DNA of 57,240 nucleotides from an uncultured Acidimicrobiales bacterium (GCA_902805655.1 CADCTF010000094.1:1-57240); one strand, 5' to 3'; positions 25,213-33,178 are shown, counted from the first letter of the stretch. A program made the numbers and translations. Notes: a model not told the origin generated them from the letters alone.

Positions 25213-25698
25213 TCAGCAGCAGCCCTTCACGCTCGCCTCACCTGCGGCGACGTGCGCGAGCTCATCGGTCGCGCAGGCTCCTGCGCCGCAGACCCCCGCA
25301 TCGTTGCCGGGGTCGTGCATGCCGCTGCCCGCGACGTCGCTGTCGGCCAGCACGGTGTAGATCTCCCACGGAGCACCGTCGGGGTCGTTCGCCCACACCT
25401 TGTCCTGCTCGGCGTAGCAGCACACACCCGACTCGTCCGCGGTGGCGATGCCCTCGCCCTCGAGGCGCTGCTGCGCCGCCGCCACCTCTGCCGTAGAGAA
25501 CACCTCGACGCCGAGGTGGTTGAGGCGGCCCGCCGCTTGGGGGTTCTCGATGAGCACCAGCTTCAGGGCGGGCTCGTCGATGGCGAAGTTGGCGTATCCC
25601 GGCTTGCGCTTGGCCGGTTCGGTGCGAAACAGCTTGGAGTAGAAGTCGACGGCGGTGTCGATGTCGGTGACGTTGAGGGCGAGCTGAACTCGGGACAT
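25213..25698 (-). CDS. cadI: ArsI/CadI-family vicinal-oxygen-chelate metalloprotein
   Basis: This family includes the C-As lyase ArsI, which demethylates trivalent methylarsenicals, and mycobacterial CadI. The 161-residue protein has the VOC metal ligands Gln5, His61 and Glu112 in the right places and the organoarsenical-binding vicinal pair C93-C94 (GVCCYAEQ). Its C-terminal tail (about 120-161) adds four Cys: C137, C142 and terminal C160-C161. GGAGG lies 6 nt before the ATG at 25698; the open frame upstream continues past it into the regulatory region. It is divergent from arsR with an operator overlapping its -35 element, so metalloid induction is expected. Confidence 0.87.
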   Translation of the reverse strand: MSRVQLALNVTDIDTAVDFYSKLFRTEPAKRKPGYANFAIDEPALKLVLIENPQAAGRLNHLGVEVFSTAEVAAAQQRLEGEGIATADESGVCCYAEQDKVWANDPDGAPWEIYTVLADSDVAGSGMHDPGNDAGVCGAGACATDELAHVAAGEASVKGCC

Positions 25699-25750
25699 GC
25701 ATGCCTCCAGGGGTCCGTGCGGTACGGTCGTATCGACGGCCATGGATGTG

Positions 25751-25781
25751 AGAATAGGGGCGGCACATCGATGGCTGTCAA
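25751..25781 (-). promoter_or_regulatory. cadI promoter
   Basis: Read leftward, TTGACA (25781-25776) is followed after 19 bp by TATTCT (25756-25751). The -35 box overlaps the ArsR-like palindrome. The spacer is longer than the usual 17 bp. Confidence 0.5.
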
Positions 25782-25794
25782 TGTTCTGGTTGAC
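25777..25794. promoter_or_regulatory. ArsR operator candidate, GTCAA-N8-TTGAC
   Basis: A perfect 5-bp inverted repeat (25777-25781 and 25790-25794) with an 8-nt spacer lies between the divergent cadI and arsR genes. The TCAA/TTGA arms match the core recognised by ArsR/SmtB repressors. It overlaps the cadI -35 box and lies 23 bp before the arsR start, so one bound dimer could control both genes. Confidence 0.55.
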
Positions 25795-25817
25795 GAAGAC
25801 GAGCCCGGGAGGCCCTA

Positions 25818-26165
25818 GTGGACGTGAAGCCCATCGAGGTGTGCTGCGCACCGATGCTGACGACCGCGCTGTCCGAGGCCGACGCGGAGGACCTCGCCGC
25901 GGCCTTCAAGGTGCTGGCCGACCCGGCGCGCCTGCGCTTGTTGTCGCTCATCGCCAGCCAGGACGAGGCGTGTGCGTGTGATCTGGTCGAGCCGATCGGC
26001 CGATCGCAGCCGACGGTCAGCCACCACCTCGCCGTGCTCACGGACGCCGGCCTGCTCGAACGGGAGAAGCGTGGGAAGTGGGCGTACTACCGGGCGGTCC
26101 CCGGCTGCCTGGCGGTCTTGCGCGACGTGCTGGGTTCACCGTCGCTCACGACGACGGGGGCCTGA
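25818..26165 (+). CDS. arsR: ArsR/SmtB-family metalloid-responsive repressor
   Basis: A 115-residue winged-helix repressor. The N-terminal C9-C10 pair (VCCAPM) and C52xC54 in ACACDL supply thiolates for As(III) or a soft metal; the CxCD pair at the start of the recognition region is the metal-responsive element in several actinobacterial ArsR proteins. The HTH is EPIGRSQPTVSHHLAVLTDAGLLEREKRGKWAYY. GGGAGG (25807-25812) lies 5 nt before GTG 25818. Being divergent from cadI and beside a matching operator, it should repress both genes until arsenicals or cadmium bind. Confidence 0.9.
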   Translation: MDVKPIEVCCAPMLTTALSEADAEDLAAAFKVLADPARLRLLSLIASQDEACACDLVEPIGRSQPTVSHHLAVLTDAGLLEREKRGKWAYYRAVPGCLAVLRDVLGSPSLTTTGA

Positions 26166-26238
26166 ATGGTCGGTCGGAAGGACGGCATCGGTGGCACCTA
26201 CGCTGCGGCGGAAAACGCCGAGCCCAAGGTGTACGGAC

Positions 26239-26748
26239 GTGGACGTCGACACAACCGCTGAAGCCGAGTTCGCGCCGGTCCTCGAGTCCGCCCGCACGGC
26301 GCGCCGTCACGTTGTAGCCGTCCTCGACAGGTGGGGCGTCGACTCCCATGTGGCCGAGCTGCTCGTGTCCGAGCTGGCGACCAACGCCATCATCCACGCC
26401 GGCACCGCGTTCCGGGTGACCCTGCACAGGCTCGAGCGCAGCGTGCGGGTGGCGGTGGTGGACTCGGGTGGAGGCCTGGCGCGCCCCAACCGCTACAGCC
26501 TGACCGCCGGCACGGGGCGTGGCCTCGCCATGGTGGAAGATCTCTCGCTTGCGTGGGGGTCGGACGACGCCCCTACCGGCAAGTGCGTGTGGTTCGAGGT
26601 GCCCGCACCGGCGCAGACACGCGGGCCCCGCACGGACGACGCTCCGCCGACCGACCGGTCGGACCTCGCGCCGCCGATCACCCGGCTCGGGGGCAACTCC
26701 GGCTCCGCCGGCTCATCCGATCGACTGTGCGCACGGATCGCCGCATGA
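26239..26748 (+). CDS. RsbW-like ATP-binding (HATPase) protein, probable anti-sigma/regulatory kinase
   Basis: The 169-residue protein has a GHKL ATPase domain (about 15-122): N box VSELATNAIIHA (Glu45, Asn49), G1 box VVDSGGG (Asp75), and G2 box GTGRGLAMVEDL (91-102). This is the RsbW/SpoIIAB serine-kinase-like family that controls sigma factors or serves other regulators. The C-terminal 45 residues are Pro/Gly/Ser-rich and probably disordered. GTG 26239 is the best start by family alignment; GTG 26191 would add 16 residues. Its stop overlaps the next gene's start in ATGA, so the unknown partner is translationally coupled. No sigma factor or anti-anti-sigma is adjacent. Confidence 0.75.
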   Translation: MDVDTTAEAEFAPVLESARTARRHVVAVLDRWGVDSHVAELLVSELATNAIIHAGTAFRVTLHRLERSVRVAVVDSGGGLARPNRYSLTAGTGRGLAMVEDLSLAWGSDDAPTGKCVWFEVPAPAQTRGPRTDDAPPTDRSDLAPPITRLGGNSGSAGSSDRLCARIAA

Positions 26749-27227
26749 CCGACGAGGACGTCGAGGTGAGGCTGCTGGGCGTCCCGATCGCCCTGTCGGG
26801 CGCCGCTCGCGAGCACTTCGACGAGATGTCGCGGGAGTTCGTGTACATCGCCAACTCGGACGAATCCGTCCGTCGTGGCGCGCCGGGCCGCCTCCTGGAG
26901 CTGGTCGACGAGCTTCAGGGCCGGTTCGCCGCACTCACCGCAAGCAGTCGCGAGACCCTCGACCAGGCCGCCGGCCGGGGCCAGGAGACTGCGGACCTCA
27001 CCCTCCGCCTGCCCGCAACCATCGGCCAGACGGTGGCACAGCTCGGGACGTTGATCGACGAGGTGGACCGCTACTGCGAGTCCGGCACGCACCTGTTGAC
27101 CCTGAAGACGCCCCCTGGACCCTTGGCGTATCGCCACTGGTACCGCGGCCAGATCACCGCGCAGCTCGCCGGCGCGGCGCCGGTTCCCTTCGCGGACTGG
27201 CTGGCTGCCGAACGCCCCACGGGGTAG
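26745..27227 (+). CDS. Unknown protein coupled to the RsbW-like ATPase
   Basis: The 160-residue protein starts MTDEDVEVRLLGVPIALSGAA and is rich in helices; a middle stretch (about 55-110) with LVDELQGRFAALTASSRETLDQAAGR looks coiled-coil. It ends with an aromatic segment YRHWYRGQITAQL followed by VPFADWLAAERP. I do not recognise a family. It starts within the last codon of the HATPase gene (ATGA), so the two are likely to act together, for example as regulator and effector or target. No membrane segment. Confidence 0.7.
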   Translation: MTDEDVEVRLLGVPIALSGAAREHFDEMSREFVYIANSDESVRRGAPGRLLELVDELQGRFAALTASSRETLDQAAGRGQETADLTLRLPATIGQTVAQLGTLIDEVDRYCESGTHLLTLKTPPGPLAYRHWYRGQITAQLAGAAPVPFADWLAAERPTG

Positions 27228-27307
27228 TCCAGGCCACCCGAGGCACGCGACCCCGTGCACGATGCTCCCCCGTACCATCGACGGCGGGCGCGAGGTGGAG
27301 GAGGGTG

Positions 27308-28465
27308 ATGGCACCTACGTGCCGGCGGAGGGCTTGGGCGACGGCCGCAGCTGTGGCGGTCGCCGTGCTGGGTGCGGGCTCGGCGTGCGCGATCCCCCGC
27401 GCCGACGCGTCCGCGGCCACGCCGGACGGGTCGCCCGTCTCAGCCCCCGCGCCACCAGCCACCCCGGTCACCACTCCCCCGACGACCTCGGCCCCGAGCA
27501 CCACCACGACAGCCGTCTACAACCCGTGGGCCGCACTGCCGTTGCGCCCGGCCGTCGCGCCTGGTGACCTGCGCGCCGAGGTGACCGCCACGGTGGACCG
27601 GCCGATCGTCGGTGCTGACTTCCCCGACCCCTTCGTGCTCTCGGCGGATGGTCGCTACTACGCGTACGCCACGAGCGGCTCCCGGGCGCTGGTGCAGGTG
27701 GCCCGATCCGACGACCTCGTCAGCTGGACGTGGTTGGGGTCCGCCCTGCTACGCCCACCGTCGTGGGCCCGGGGTCGTTCCATCTGGGCGCCGGCGGTGC
27801 TGGCCCGCGATGGCGGCTACGTCATGTACTACGCGGCACGGGACACCGTCAGCAACCACTGGTGCATCTCGACGGCGGTGGCCCAAAGTGCCGCGGGTCC
27901 GTTCCTGGACGAGTCGAGTGAGCCGTGGCTCTGCCAGCACGATCACAACGGCTCGATCGATCCGCATCCCTTCGTGGACTCCGACGGCACTGCGTATCTC
28001 ACGTGGCAGAGCCAGGGCATCGCCGGCCAGGAGCCCACCCACCTCTGGGTCGGGCGCCTCGCCGAGGACGGTCGCAGCGTCGTCCCGGGGTCCCTCCGAC
28101 GCCTGCTCACAACTGCCGCGCCGTGGGAAGGCGACCTCATCGAGAACCCGGCCATGGTTGCCATCGCCGGGCGGTACTTCCTGCTCTACTCCGCCAACAC
28201 GTGGACGACCGACCAGTACGCCATCGGCGCCGCGGTGTGCGAGGGCCCGCTCGGACCGTGTCGCCGTACGGCCGGAGCGCCTCTCCTCGCGTCCTCGGGA
28301 ACCATGCTGGGTCCGGGTGGACCGACCCCCGTCGTCGGCCCCGATGGCACCGCGTACCTCGGCTATCACGCATGGGACGGGTTCGTCGGGTACCGGGGAG
28401 GCGGCAAGCGGGCCCTGTATTTACGGCCACTGTCCTCCGTGGGCGGTTCCCTCCGGCTCGAGTGA
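27308..28465 (+). CDS. Exported glycoside hydrolase, GH43-like
   Basis: The 385-residue protein has a basic N-terminus, a hydrophobic segment (about 8-24) and Cys27 in GSAC, a plausible but atypical lipobox, followed by a Pro/Thr linker to about 70. The five-bladed propeller has the GH43 triad: Asp107 (FPDPFV, general base), Asp218 (SIDPHPFVD) and Glu279 (LIENPAMV, general acid). Family members cleave arabinan, xylan and similar side chains. GGAGGAGG precedes the ATG at 27308; GTG 27305 would add one residue. It has no sugar transporter next to it. A second, cytoplasmic GH43 lies at 47462. Confidence 0.85.
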   Translation: MAPTCRRRAWATAAAVAVAVLGAGSACAIPRADASAATPDGSPVSAPAPPATPVTTPPTTSAPSTTTTAVYNPWAALPLRPAVAPGDLRAEVTATVDRPIVGADFPDPFVLSADGRYYAYATSGSRALVQVARSDDLVSWTWLGSALLRPPSWARGRSIWAPAVLARDGGYVMYYAARDTVSNHWCISTAVAQSAAGPFLDESSEPWLCQHDHNGSIDPHPFVDSDGTAYLTWQSQGIAGQEPTHLWVGRLAEDGRSVVPGSLRRLLTTAAPWEGDLIENPAMVAIAGRYFLLYSANTWTTDQYAIGAAVCEGPLGPCRRTAGAPLLASSGTMLGPGGPTPVVGPDGTAYLGYHAWDGFVGYRGGGKRALYLRPLSSVGGSLRLE

Positions 28466-28572
28466 CGCCCCAATCGACGGCGAGCTCCGGGACCTTCGGC
28501 CCTAGGAACGACACGTCCCGTTCAGCATCCTGGAGTCAGCGGCACGAACGTGCCCTGGGCAAGGAGCTGACC
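28466..28572. other. Intergenic stretch with a perfect palindrome
   Basis: This 107-bp gap between the GH43 stop and the cupredoxin-like remnant has no ORF worth reporting. It contains GGCACG-AA-CGTGCC (28541-28554), a perfect 14-bp palindrome followed 18 bp later by the GTG of the remnant. It may be a relic operator or a short hairpin. Confidence 0.4.
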
Positions 28573-28926
28573 GTGGAGCAGACCCACCAACGCGACGGCA
28601 TGTTCGTGATCTCCGTCGTCGTATCGATGATGGCCGTCCTCGTCGCCGTGACCGGTGTCGGGTTCGGGATCAAGGCGACGGAGGACGCCGGGAGCGTCTC
28701 CACCGGCGCCGCCAGCTCGCTCGCCGTCGCAGCATCGCCGGAGGCGCGTCCGTCTCGATCAAGGTCGATCTCACCACCCCCGGCACCTGGGAGCTCGGCC
28801 GCCGGCCCTGAACGGCGGGCGGACGGCGAGCCGTCCGTGCGAGAGTGGCGGCGCCCGGCACGGGCGAAGGTGCGACAGCGCGACCCGTCCGACGGGTCGG
28901 AGGAGAGGACGACCGAGTGGCAATGA
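28573..28926 (+). pseudogene. Frameshifted stump of a membrane-anchored cupredoxin-type protein
   Basis: From GTG 28573 the frame reads VEQTHQRDGMFVISVVVSMM and on through a single membrane helix (about 10-33) to about residue 54, as in actinobacterial membrane-anchored cupredoxin/multicopper nitrite-reductase-like proteins. After about 28730 the original frame turns into Arg/Ser/Pro-rich low-quality sequence ending at 28926, whereas the next frame reads GGASVSIKVDLTTPGTWELG and stops at 28812, resembling the start of a cupredoxin domain. No copper-ligand motif follows. I read it as a decayed gene; family assignment rests on resemblance of the N-terminus and is tentative. Confidence 0.5.
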
Positions 28927-29759
28927 GCACCGCCCCAGCGCCCGACCGGCTCGAAGCGGGCCCGCCCGGCACCGCCAGGCGCACGGTCGTGGCCCGCAAC
29001 ATCGCAGCCACGTCCAACAACCGTGTGCACAGCGACGAGTTCGCGCAAGAGATGGGATATCGCGGCGCACTCGTGCCGGGCTCGACGGTGCTCTCGTACC
29101 TCGAGCCCGTCATCGCCGAGGCGTTCGGCGGACGTTGGCATGAGTCCGGCGCCGCCTTCGTGCAGTTCAAAGGAGCCGTCTACGACGGCGAGGAGCTACA
29201 GATCGCCGGCGAGCCGGACCCCGACCTGCCCGGCGCGCTTCGGGTCGCCGTTGCGCCGGACGGCGCGGACCGTCCGCCCGTCGTGGCCAGCGCCTGGATC
29301 GCGTCGGACGCCACCGCGCCCGACGTGCGGGCCTACCCGCTCACCGCCCCGCCGGCCGACCCTGTGCCGCTCACCGAGGCCTACGCCCTCGACACGCAGG
29401 CGATGGGCTCGTGCCCGGCGCCGACGGACCGGGCGACGATCGACGCCTACCTCGCCCAGATCAGCGACCAGCCGCTGGCCGCCGACGCCAAGGTTCCGTC
29501 GTCCTACCTGGCCAAGATGTACGCCGAGCTGATGCGCACCAACGTCACCCGGGGGCCCTCGATCCACGTCTCGACGCTGGTGCAGCAGCACCGGGCCGTC
29601 GAGCTCGGCGAGGAGCTCACCGTGCGGGGTCGGATCGACCGCATCTACGGCCGGAAGGCGGGCCGCTACTACGTCCTGGACATGGCCTGGGTCGACGCCG
29701 ACGAACGCGTCGTGGTCACCGCCGAGCACACCGGCATCTACCACATCCGGAAGTGGTGA
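28917..29759 (+). CDS. MaoC-like double hot-dog dehydratase/hydratase
   Basis: The 280-residue protein has the MaoC/R-hydratase pattern near its N-terminus: ARNIAATSNNRVHSDEFAQEMGYRGALVPGSTVLSYL, with the Asp-His pair region and LVPG turn, and a second hot-dog half towards the C-terminus (THVSTLVQQHR..., YYVLDMAWVDADERVVVTAEHT). Such enzymes hydrate enoyl-CoA or dehydrate related CoA esters. GTG 28917 is preferred because GGAGGAGAGG ends 8 nt before it; ATG 28923 is the alternative. The next gene overlaps by 4 nt (GTGA), so it belongs with the CoA-transferases. Confidence 0.78.
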   Translation: MAMSTAPAPDRLEAGPPGTARRTVVARNIAATSNNRVHSDEFAQEMGYRGALVPGSTVLSYLEPVIAEAFGGRWHESGAAFVQFKGAVYDGEELQIAGEPDPDLPGALRVAVAPDGADRPPVVASAWIASDATAPDVRAYPLTAPPADPVPLTEAYALDTQAMGSCPAPTDRATIDAYLAQISDQPLAADAKVPSSYLAKMYAELMRTNVTRGPSIHVSTLVQQHRAVELGEELTVRGRIDRIYGRKAGRYYVLDMAWVDADERVVVTAEHTGIYHIRKW

Positions 29760-31078
29760 GCCGGGGGGCGGCGAGCGACGCCACGGAGAACGACGGCTTC
29801 GTCGACGGCGTGGGCCGGCCCCTCGAAGGGATCCGCGTCCTCTCGATGGAGCAGGCGGCGGCCCTTCCGTACGCCACCCGGCACCTGGCCGACCTCGGGG
29901 CGGACGTCATCCGCGTCGCGTCGCCCAAGCGGCCGGCGGGCGGCCTCGACAACGTGGAGCTGGTCCGCGACAAGCGCCAGCTGGCCCTCGACCTGGACAG
30001 CCCGGGCGGCCCTGAGGCCTTCCGGCGGGTGGCGGCCGGCTGCGACGTGGTGGCGCACAACTTCACGCCGCGCGTGATGCGCAAGTACGGCATCGACCCA
30101 GCCACGCTGCGAGCCGCCGACCCGACTCTCGTCTATCTCTCGCTCACCGGCGCCGGCACCACCGGCCCGTGGGCCGACCGCCCGCTGTTCGGCCCCGGAG
30201 CCGAGGCCGCCAGCGGCCACGCCCTGCTCATCGGCGACCCCGACGGTTGGCCCGGTCGCCCCGGCACCGTCACGTACGCCGACAACACGTGCGGGCTCTA
30301 CGCCGCATTCGCCGTGCTGGCCGCGCTCGAGGAGCGAAGCCGCACGGGAACGGGCAGCCACATCGACGTCTCCCTCTACGAGACCGCCGTGAGCGCCCTC
30401 GGACCGGTGTTCGCCGAGCGGGCCCTCGGCGCGGTGCCGCAGCGCAGCCGGAACGCCGACGCCCGCTTCGCCCTCCACGGCGTCTTCGCGGCGAAGGGCC
30501 ACGACCGGTCGGTTGCCATCGCGGCCACTGCGGACCAGCTCCCGTCCGTCGCCGGCGTGCTCGGGATCGGCGCCAGCCCTGAGGTCGCCGCCGGCTTCGA
30601 GGGTGAAGTCGAGATCGCCGCCGCCACCTGGGTGGCGGCGGATCTGGTCGACGCCCTGCAGCGGGTGGGTGTGGCCGCCGCCCTGGCCGCCGACTCCGCC
30701 GACGTGGCTACCGACCCGCACCTGCGCGCCCGAGGTTGGTTCGGCGTCGTGCCCCGGGCCGCAGCCGGTCACGCGGTCGACGTCTCCGGACCGGCGTGGG
30801 GAGGCGGCGCCGGGGTACCCATGTCGGCAGCTCACGCGGTGGGCGCCGACAGCCGGGACGTCCTGCGCGACGTGGGCGGCCTGCCGGACGCAGAGATCGA
30901 CGACCTCATGGCTGCGGGCACGGTGGGCGACCTGGTCGCTCCCTCGCGTCCCGGCACGTCGAGCGACCCCGTGGTGCGGATCGACCGGGGCGAGCTGTCC
31001 TGGGTCGACGTCGACGTGCGAGAGCGCCTGCAGGTGGCACGGGAGGCGGCCGTGGGCGCGGCAGGGCCGTCGGCATGA
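29756..31078 (+). CDS. Class III (CaiB/BaiF) CoA-transferase
   Basis: The 440-residue protein belongs to family III CoA-transferases, which move CoA between carboxylic acids. It has LEGIRVLSMEQAAALPYATRHLADLGADVIRVASP at the N-terminus, the nucleotide-like CoA-binding KRQLALDLDSPGGPEAF, and a central ADNTCGLYAAFAVLAALEER segment plus IDVSLYETAVSALG. It probably forms a dimer with its neighbour or itself. Start GTG 29756 overlaps the MaoC stop; its own stop overlaps the second transferase start (ATGA). The substrate acid is unknown. Confidence 0.87.
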   Translation: MSRGAASDATENDGFVDGVGRPLEGIRVLSMEQAAALPYATRHLADLGADVIRVASPKRPAGGLDNVELVRDKRQLALDLDSPGGPEAFRRVAAGCDVVAHNFTPRVMRKYGIDPATLRAADPTLVYLSLTGAGTTGPWADRPLFGPGAEAASGHALLIGDPDGWPGRPGTVTYADNTCGLYAAFAVLAALEERSRTGTGSHIDVSLYETAVSALGPVFAERALGAVPQRSRNADARFALHGVFAAKGHDRSVAIAATADQLPSVAGVLGIGASPEVAAGFEGEVEIAAATWVAADLVDALQRVGVAAALAADSADVATDPHLRARGWFGVVPRAAAGHAVDVSGPAWGGGAGVPMSAAHAVGADSRDVLRDVGGLPDAEIDDLMAAGTVGDLVAPSRPGTSSDPVVRIDRGELSWVDVDVRERLQVAREAAVGAAGPSA

Positions 31079-32205
31079 CCGGCTTCCCGAAGGTGCTCGA
31101 CCTCTCCACGAGCGTCGGCAGCGCCTACACGGCACGAGTGCTGGCCGACGCCGGTTGGGACGTGGTTCGGCTCGACCCCCCGGCTGGTGACCCGCTCGAA
31201 GCACAGCCATCGCGGTGGGGCGGCGGCGACGGCGGCGCCCGATGGCTCACCGACCTCGGCAAGCGTGTCGTCGAACGCGGTGGCGCGTCGACCGATGAGC
31301 TCAGTGATGCCCTGGTGCAGCTGGCCGGCTCGGCCGACGTCGTGGTGGCCGACCTCAGTCCCGGAGGCAGGACGGCAGCCGGTCTCGGTGACGATGCGGT
31401 GGCTGCGCTGCGCCCCCGTCTGGTGCGGACGTCGGTCAGCCCGTTCGGGGCCACCGGGCCGAAGGCGGCATGGGCAGCCTCGGAGCTCGTGATGCAGGCC
31501 GCGAGCGGTCTGCTGTTCCTGACCGGTGAGTGGGACCAACCGCCGACCCAGCTGCCGCCCTACCAGGCCGAGATCCTCGGTGGCGTGGCGGCCGCCTCGG
31601 CCACCGTGGCCGCCGTGCTGGCTGCTCGGCTCGATCGCCGTCGTCGCGCCATCGACGTGGCCATGGTGGAGGCACTCGCCGCTCACGGCTACACCGCGCT
31701 CGGGGCGTACCTCGACCGGGGTGAGGTGCTCCGGCGTGAGCAGCGCATCAAGGCGGGCCTGCGCATGGTGCCGGCCAGCGACGGCTTCGTCTACTGCGCG
31801 CCGAGCGCCCTGACGACCATGCGGATGGACGGCATCGCCACCTTGATCGACGAGCCGAGGCTGGCCGAGGAGCGGTTCCAGACGGCCGAGGGCCGCATGC
31901 AGCACTGGGAGGAGTTCGTGGCGCTGTTCGTTCCGCCGTTCCGGCGGCGGACGGCCCAGGAGTGGTTCCAGGCCGCAGCCGATGCCCACATGACGTTCGC
32001 GCTGGTGCAGTCGGTCGACGACCTCTTCGGCTGTCCCCAGATGGCGGCTAGGGAGCTCTTCGTCGAGACGGAGCGACCGGACGGCACCACGGTGCGAACG
32101 CCGGGTCGGGCCTACCGCCTGGAGGGATCGGCCGCCGACGACCTCCGACCCGTCGCCCCGCGGATGGTGCCGCTCGACGAGGTGCTGGAGGGCTGGGGCG
32201 GCTGA
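31075..32205 (+). CDS. Class III (CaiB/BaiF) CoA-transferase, second copy
   Basis: The 376-residue protein also starts like a CaiB-type enzyme (FPKVLDLSTSVGSAYTARVLADAGWDVVRLDPPAG) and has LGKRVVERGG, VVADLSPGG, LVRTSVSPFGATGPKAAWAASELVMQAASGLL and the IDVAMVEALAAHGY segment. It is distinct in sequence from the 29756 copy, suggesting a heteromeric transferase or two successive reactions. It starts inside the upstream stop codon (ATGA). It ends the MaoC-CoA-transferase operon, followed by a broken AraC gene. Confidence 0.85.
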   Translation: MTGFPKVLDLSTSVGSAYTARVLADAGWDVVRLDPPAGDPLEAQPSRWGGGDGGARWLTDLGKRVVERGGASTDELSDALVQLAGSADVVVADLSPGGRTAAGLGDDAVAALRPRLVRTSVSPFGATGPKAAWAASELVMQAASGLLFLTGEWDQPPTQLPPYQAEILGGVAAASATVAAVLAARLDRRRRAIDVAMVEALAAHGYTALGAYLDRGEVLRREQRIKAGLRMVPASDGFVYCAPSALTTMRMDGIATLIDEPRLAEERFQTAEGRMQHWEEFVALFVPPFRRRTAQEWFQAAADAHMTFALVQSVDDLFGCPQMAARELFVETERPDGTTVRTPGRAYRLEGSAADDLRPVAPRMVPLDEVLEGWGG

Positions 32206-32471
32206 GCGAAGGGTGGGACGGGGCTGAGCAGGGGGACGGCTGCGCTCTACTGGGCCGCATGCGAGAGGGCGCCCTCGTCCAAGGAGAGGAGCTCGATCGC
32301 GGCTCTCGCCTCCGGTGCGGACACTCCCTCGGCCACGGCCATGAGCGCCTCGCGCCACGCCGCAGCCAGGACCCTCACGTGCTGGACCAGTCCGAGGACG
32401 TGTCGGCCGCCGGCGTCGGCTGACCGAGCGTCGCCACCCGATCGGATCATCATCGACCGTAGGCGCCGACC
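32206..32471. other. Intergenic stretch before the broken AraC gene
   Basis: About 266 bp without a firm gene. A leftward 80-codon frame (32489-32247) reads as helical, Ala/Leu-rich protein, and an ATG at 32453 would give about 68 residues, but there is no ribosome site or homology signal to support it. The AraC N-terminal cupin domain that should be here on the plus strand is not recognisable. Confidence 0.35.
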
Positions 32472-33178
32472 GTGCTGGACCTGCCCCACGAGGTCGTGAC
32501 CGAGAGCTACGCCATCCTCGGCACGGCGGCGGCGGTGCGCGGACGGAGCTGGTGTGCGGCGGCCTACGACTCGATCACCCGATCGCCCGGCGGCTGGTCG
32601 AGGCGCTGCCGCCCATCGTTCACATGCGTCCGACCCGCTCCGGGCGATCGGCGGGGCCCTTCGCCGCCATCGATCTCCTGGCCGACGAGATGGAGCATGG
32701 CGGTACCGGCAGCGGGGCGGTGATCAGCCGGCTCTGTGACGTCGTCGTCCTCCAGGCGATCCGCAGCTGGGTGAGCAGCGAGGAGGCCGCCGGGTCGCGC
32801 TGGCTGGCGGCGATGAGCGATCCCCAGATCGGTCCGGCCCTCGCCGCCCTGCATCGCTACCCCGAGCAGCGTTGGGCGGTGTCGTCGCTCGCGGCCCACG
32901 CCCTCATGTCCCGATCCGCGTTCGCGGCACGGTTCACCGAGGTCGTCGGGCAGTCGGCGATGCGGTACCTCACCGACCTCCGGATGCAGCTGGCGCTGGA
33001 TCTCCTGCGCCGGACCGACCGTTCCGTCTCGGAGGTCGCCGCGGCCGTGGGCTACGACTCCGAGGCCTCCTTCAGCCGGGTGTTCAAGCGGGTCATGGGT
33101 ACCTCGCCGCGTGCCGCGAGCCGTCCGGAGCGCAGTGGAGCAGAGCGTGCCTTCGTGGCCGTGGCCGCCTCGCCGTAG
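32472..33178 (+). pseudogene. Frameshifted, N-terminally truncated AraC-family regulator
   Basis: From GTG 32472 the frame reads VLDLPHEVVTESYAIL and then loses AraC-like sequence. In the next frame, starting at about 32520, the text RHGGGGARTELVCGGLRLDHPIARRLVEALPPIVHMRP continues exactly as in cupin-linked AraC regulators and runs to 33178 with an intact double HTH (AALHRYPEQRWAVSSLAAHALMSRSAFAARF... and SVSEVAAAVGYDSEASFSRVFKRVMG). One extra base between CTC and GGCAC would restore the frame. The first part of the cupin is missing (stop TAG at 32460). Either the gene is dead or the base was lost in sequencing; a downstream start at 32552 could still express the HTH portion. Confidence 0.65.

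Noticed and set aside
32247-32489. 80-codon minus-strand ORF
   Set aside because: It is helical and free of stops, but has no ribosome site, no recognised domain and overlaps the start of the AraC remnant; it is kept only as a comment on the intergenic stretch.
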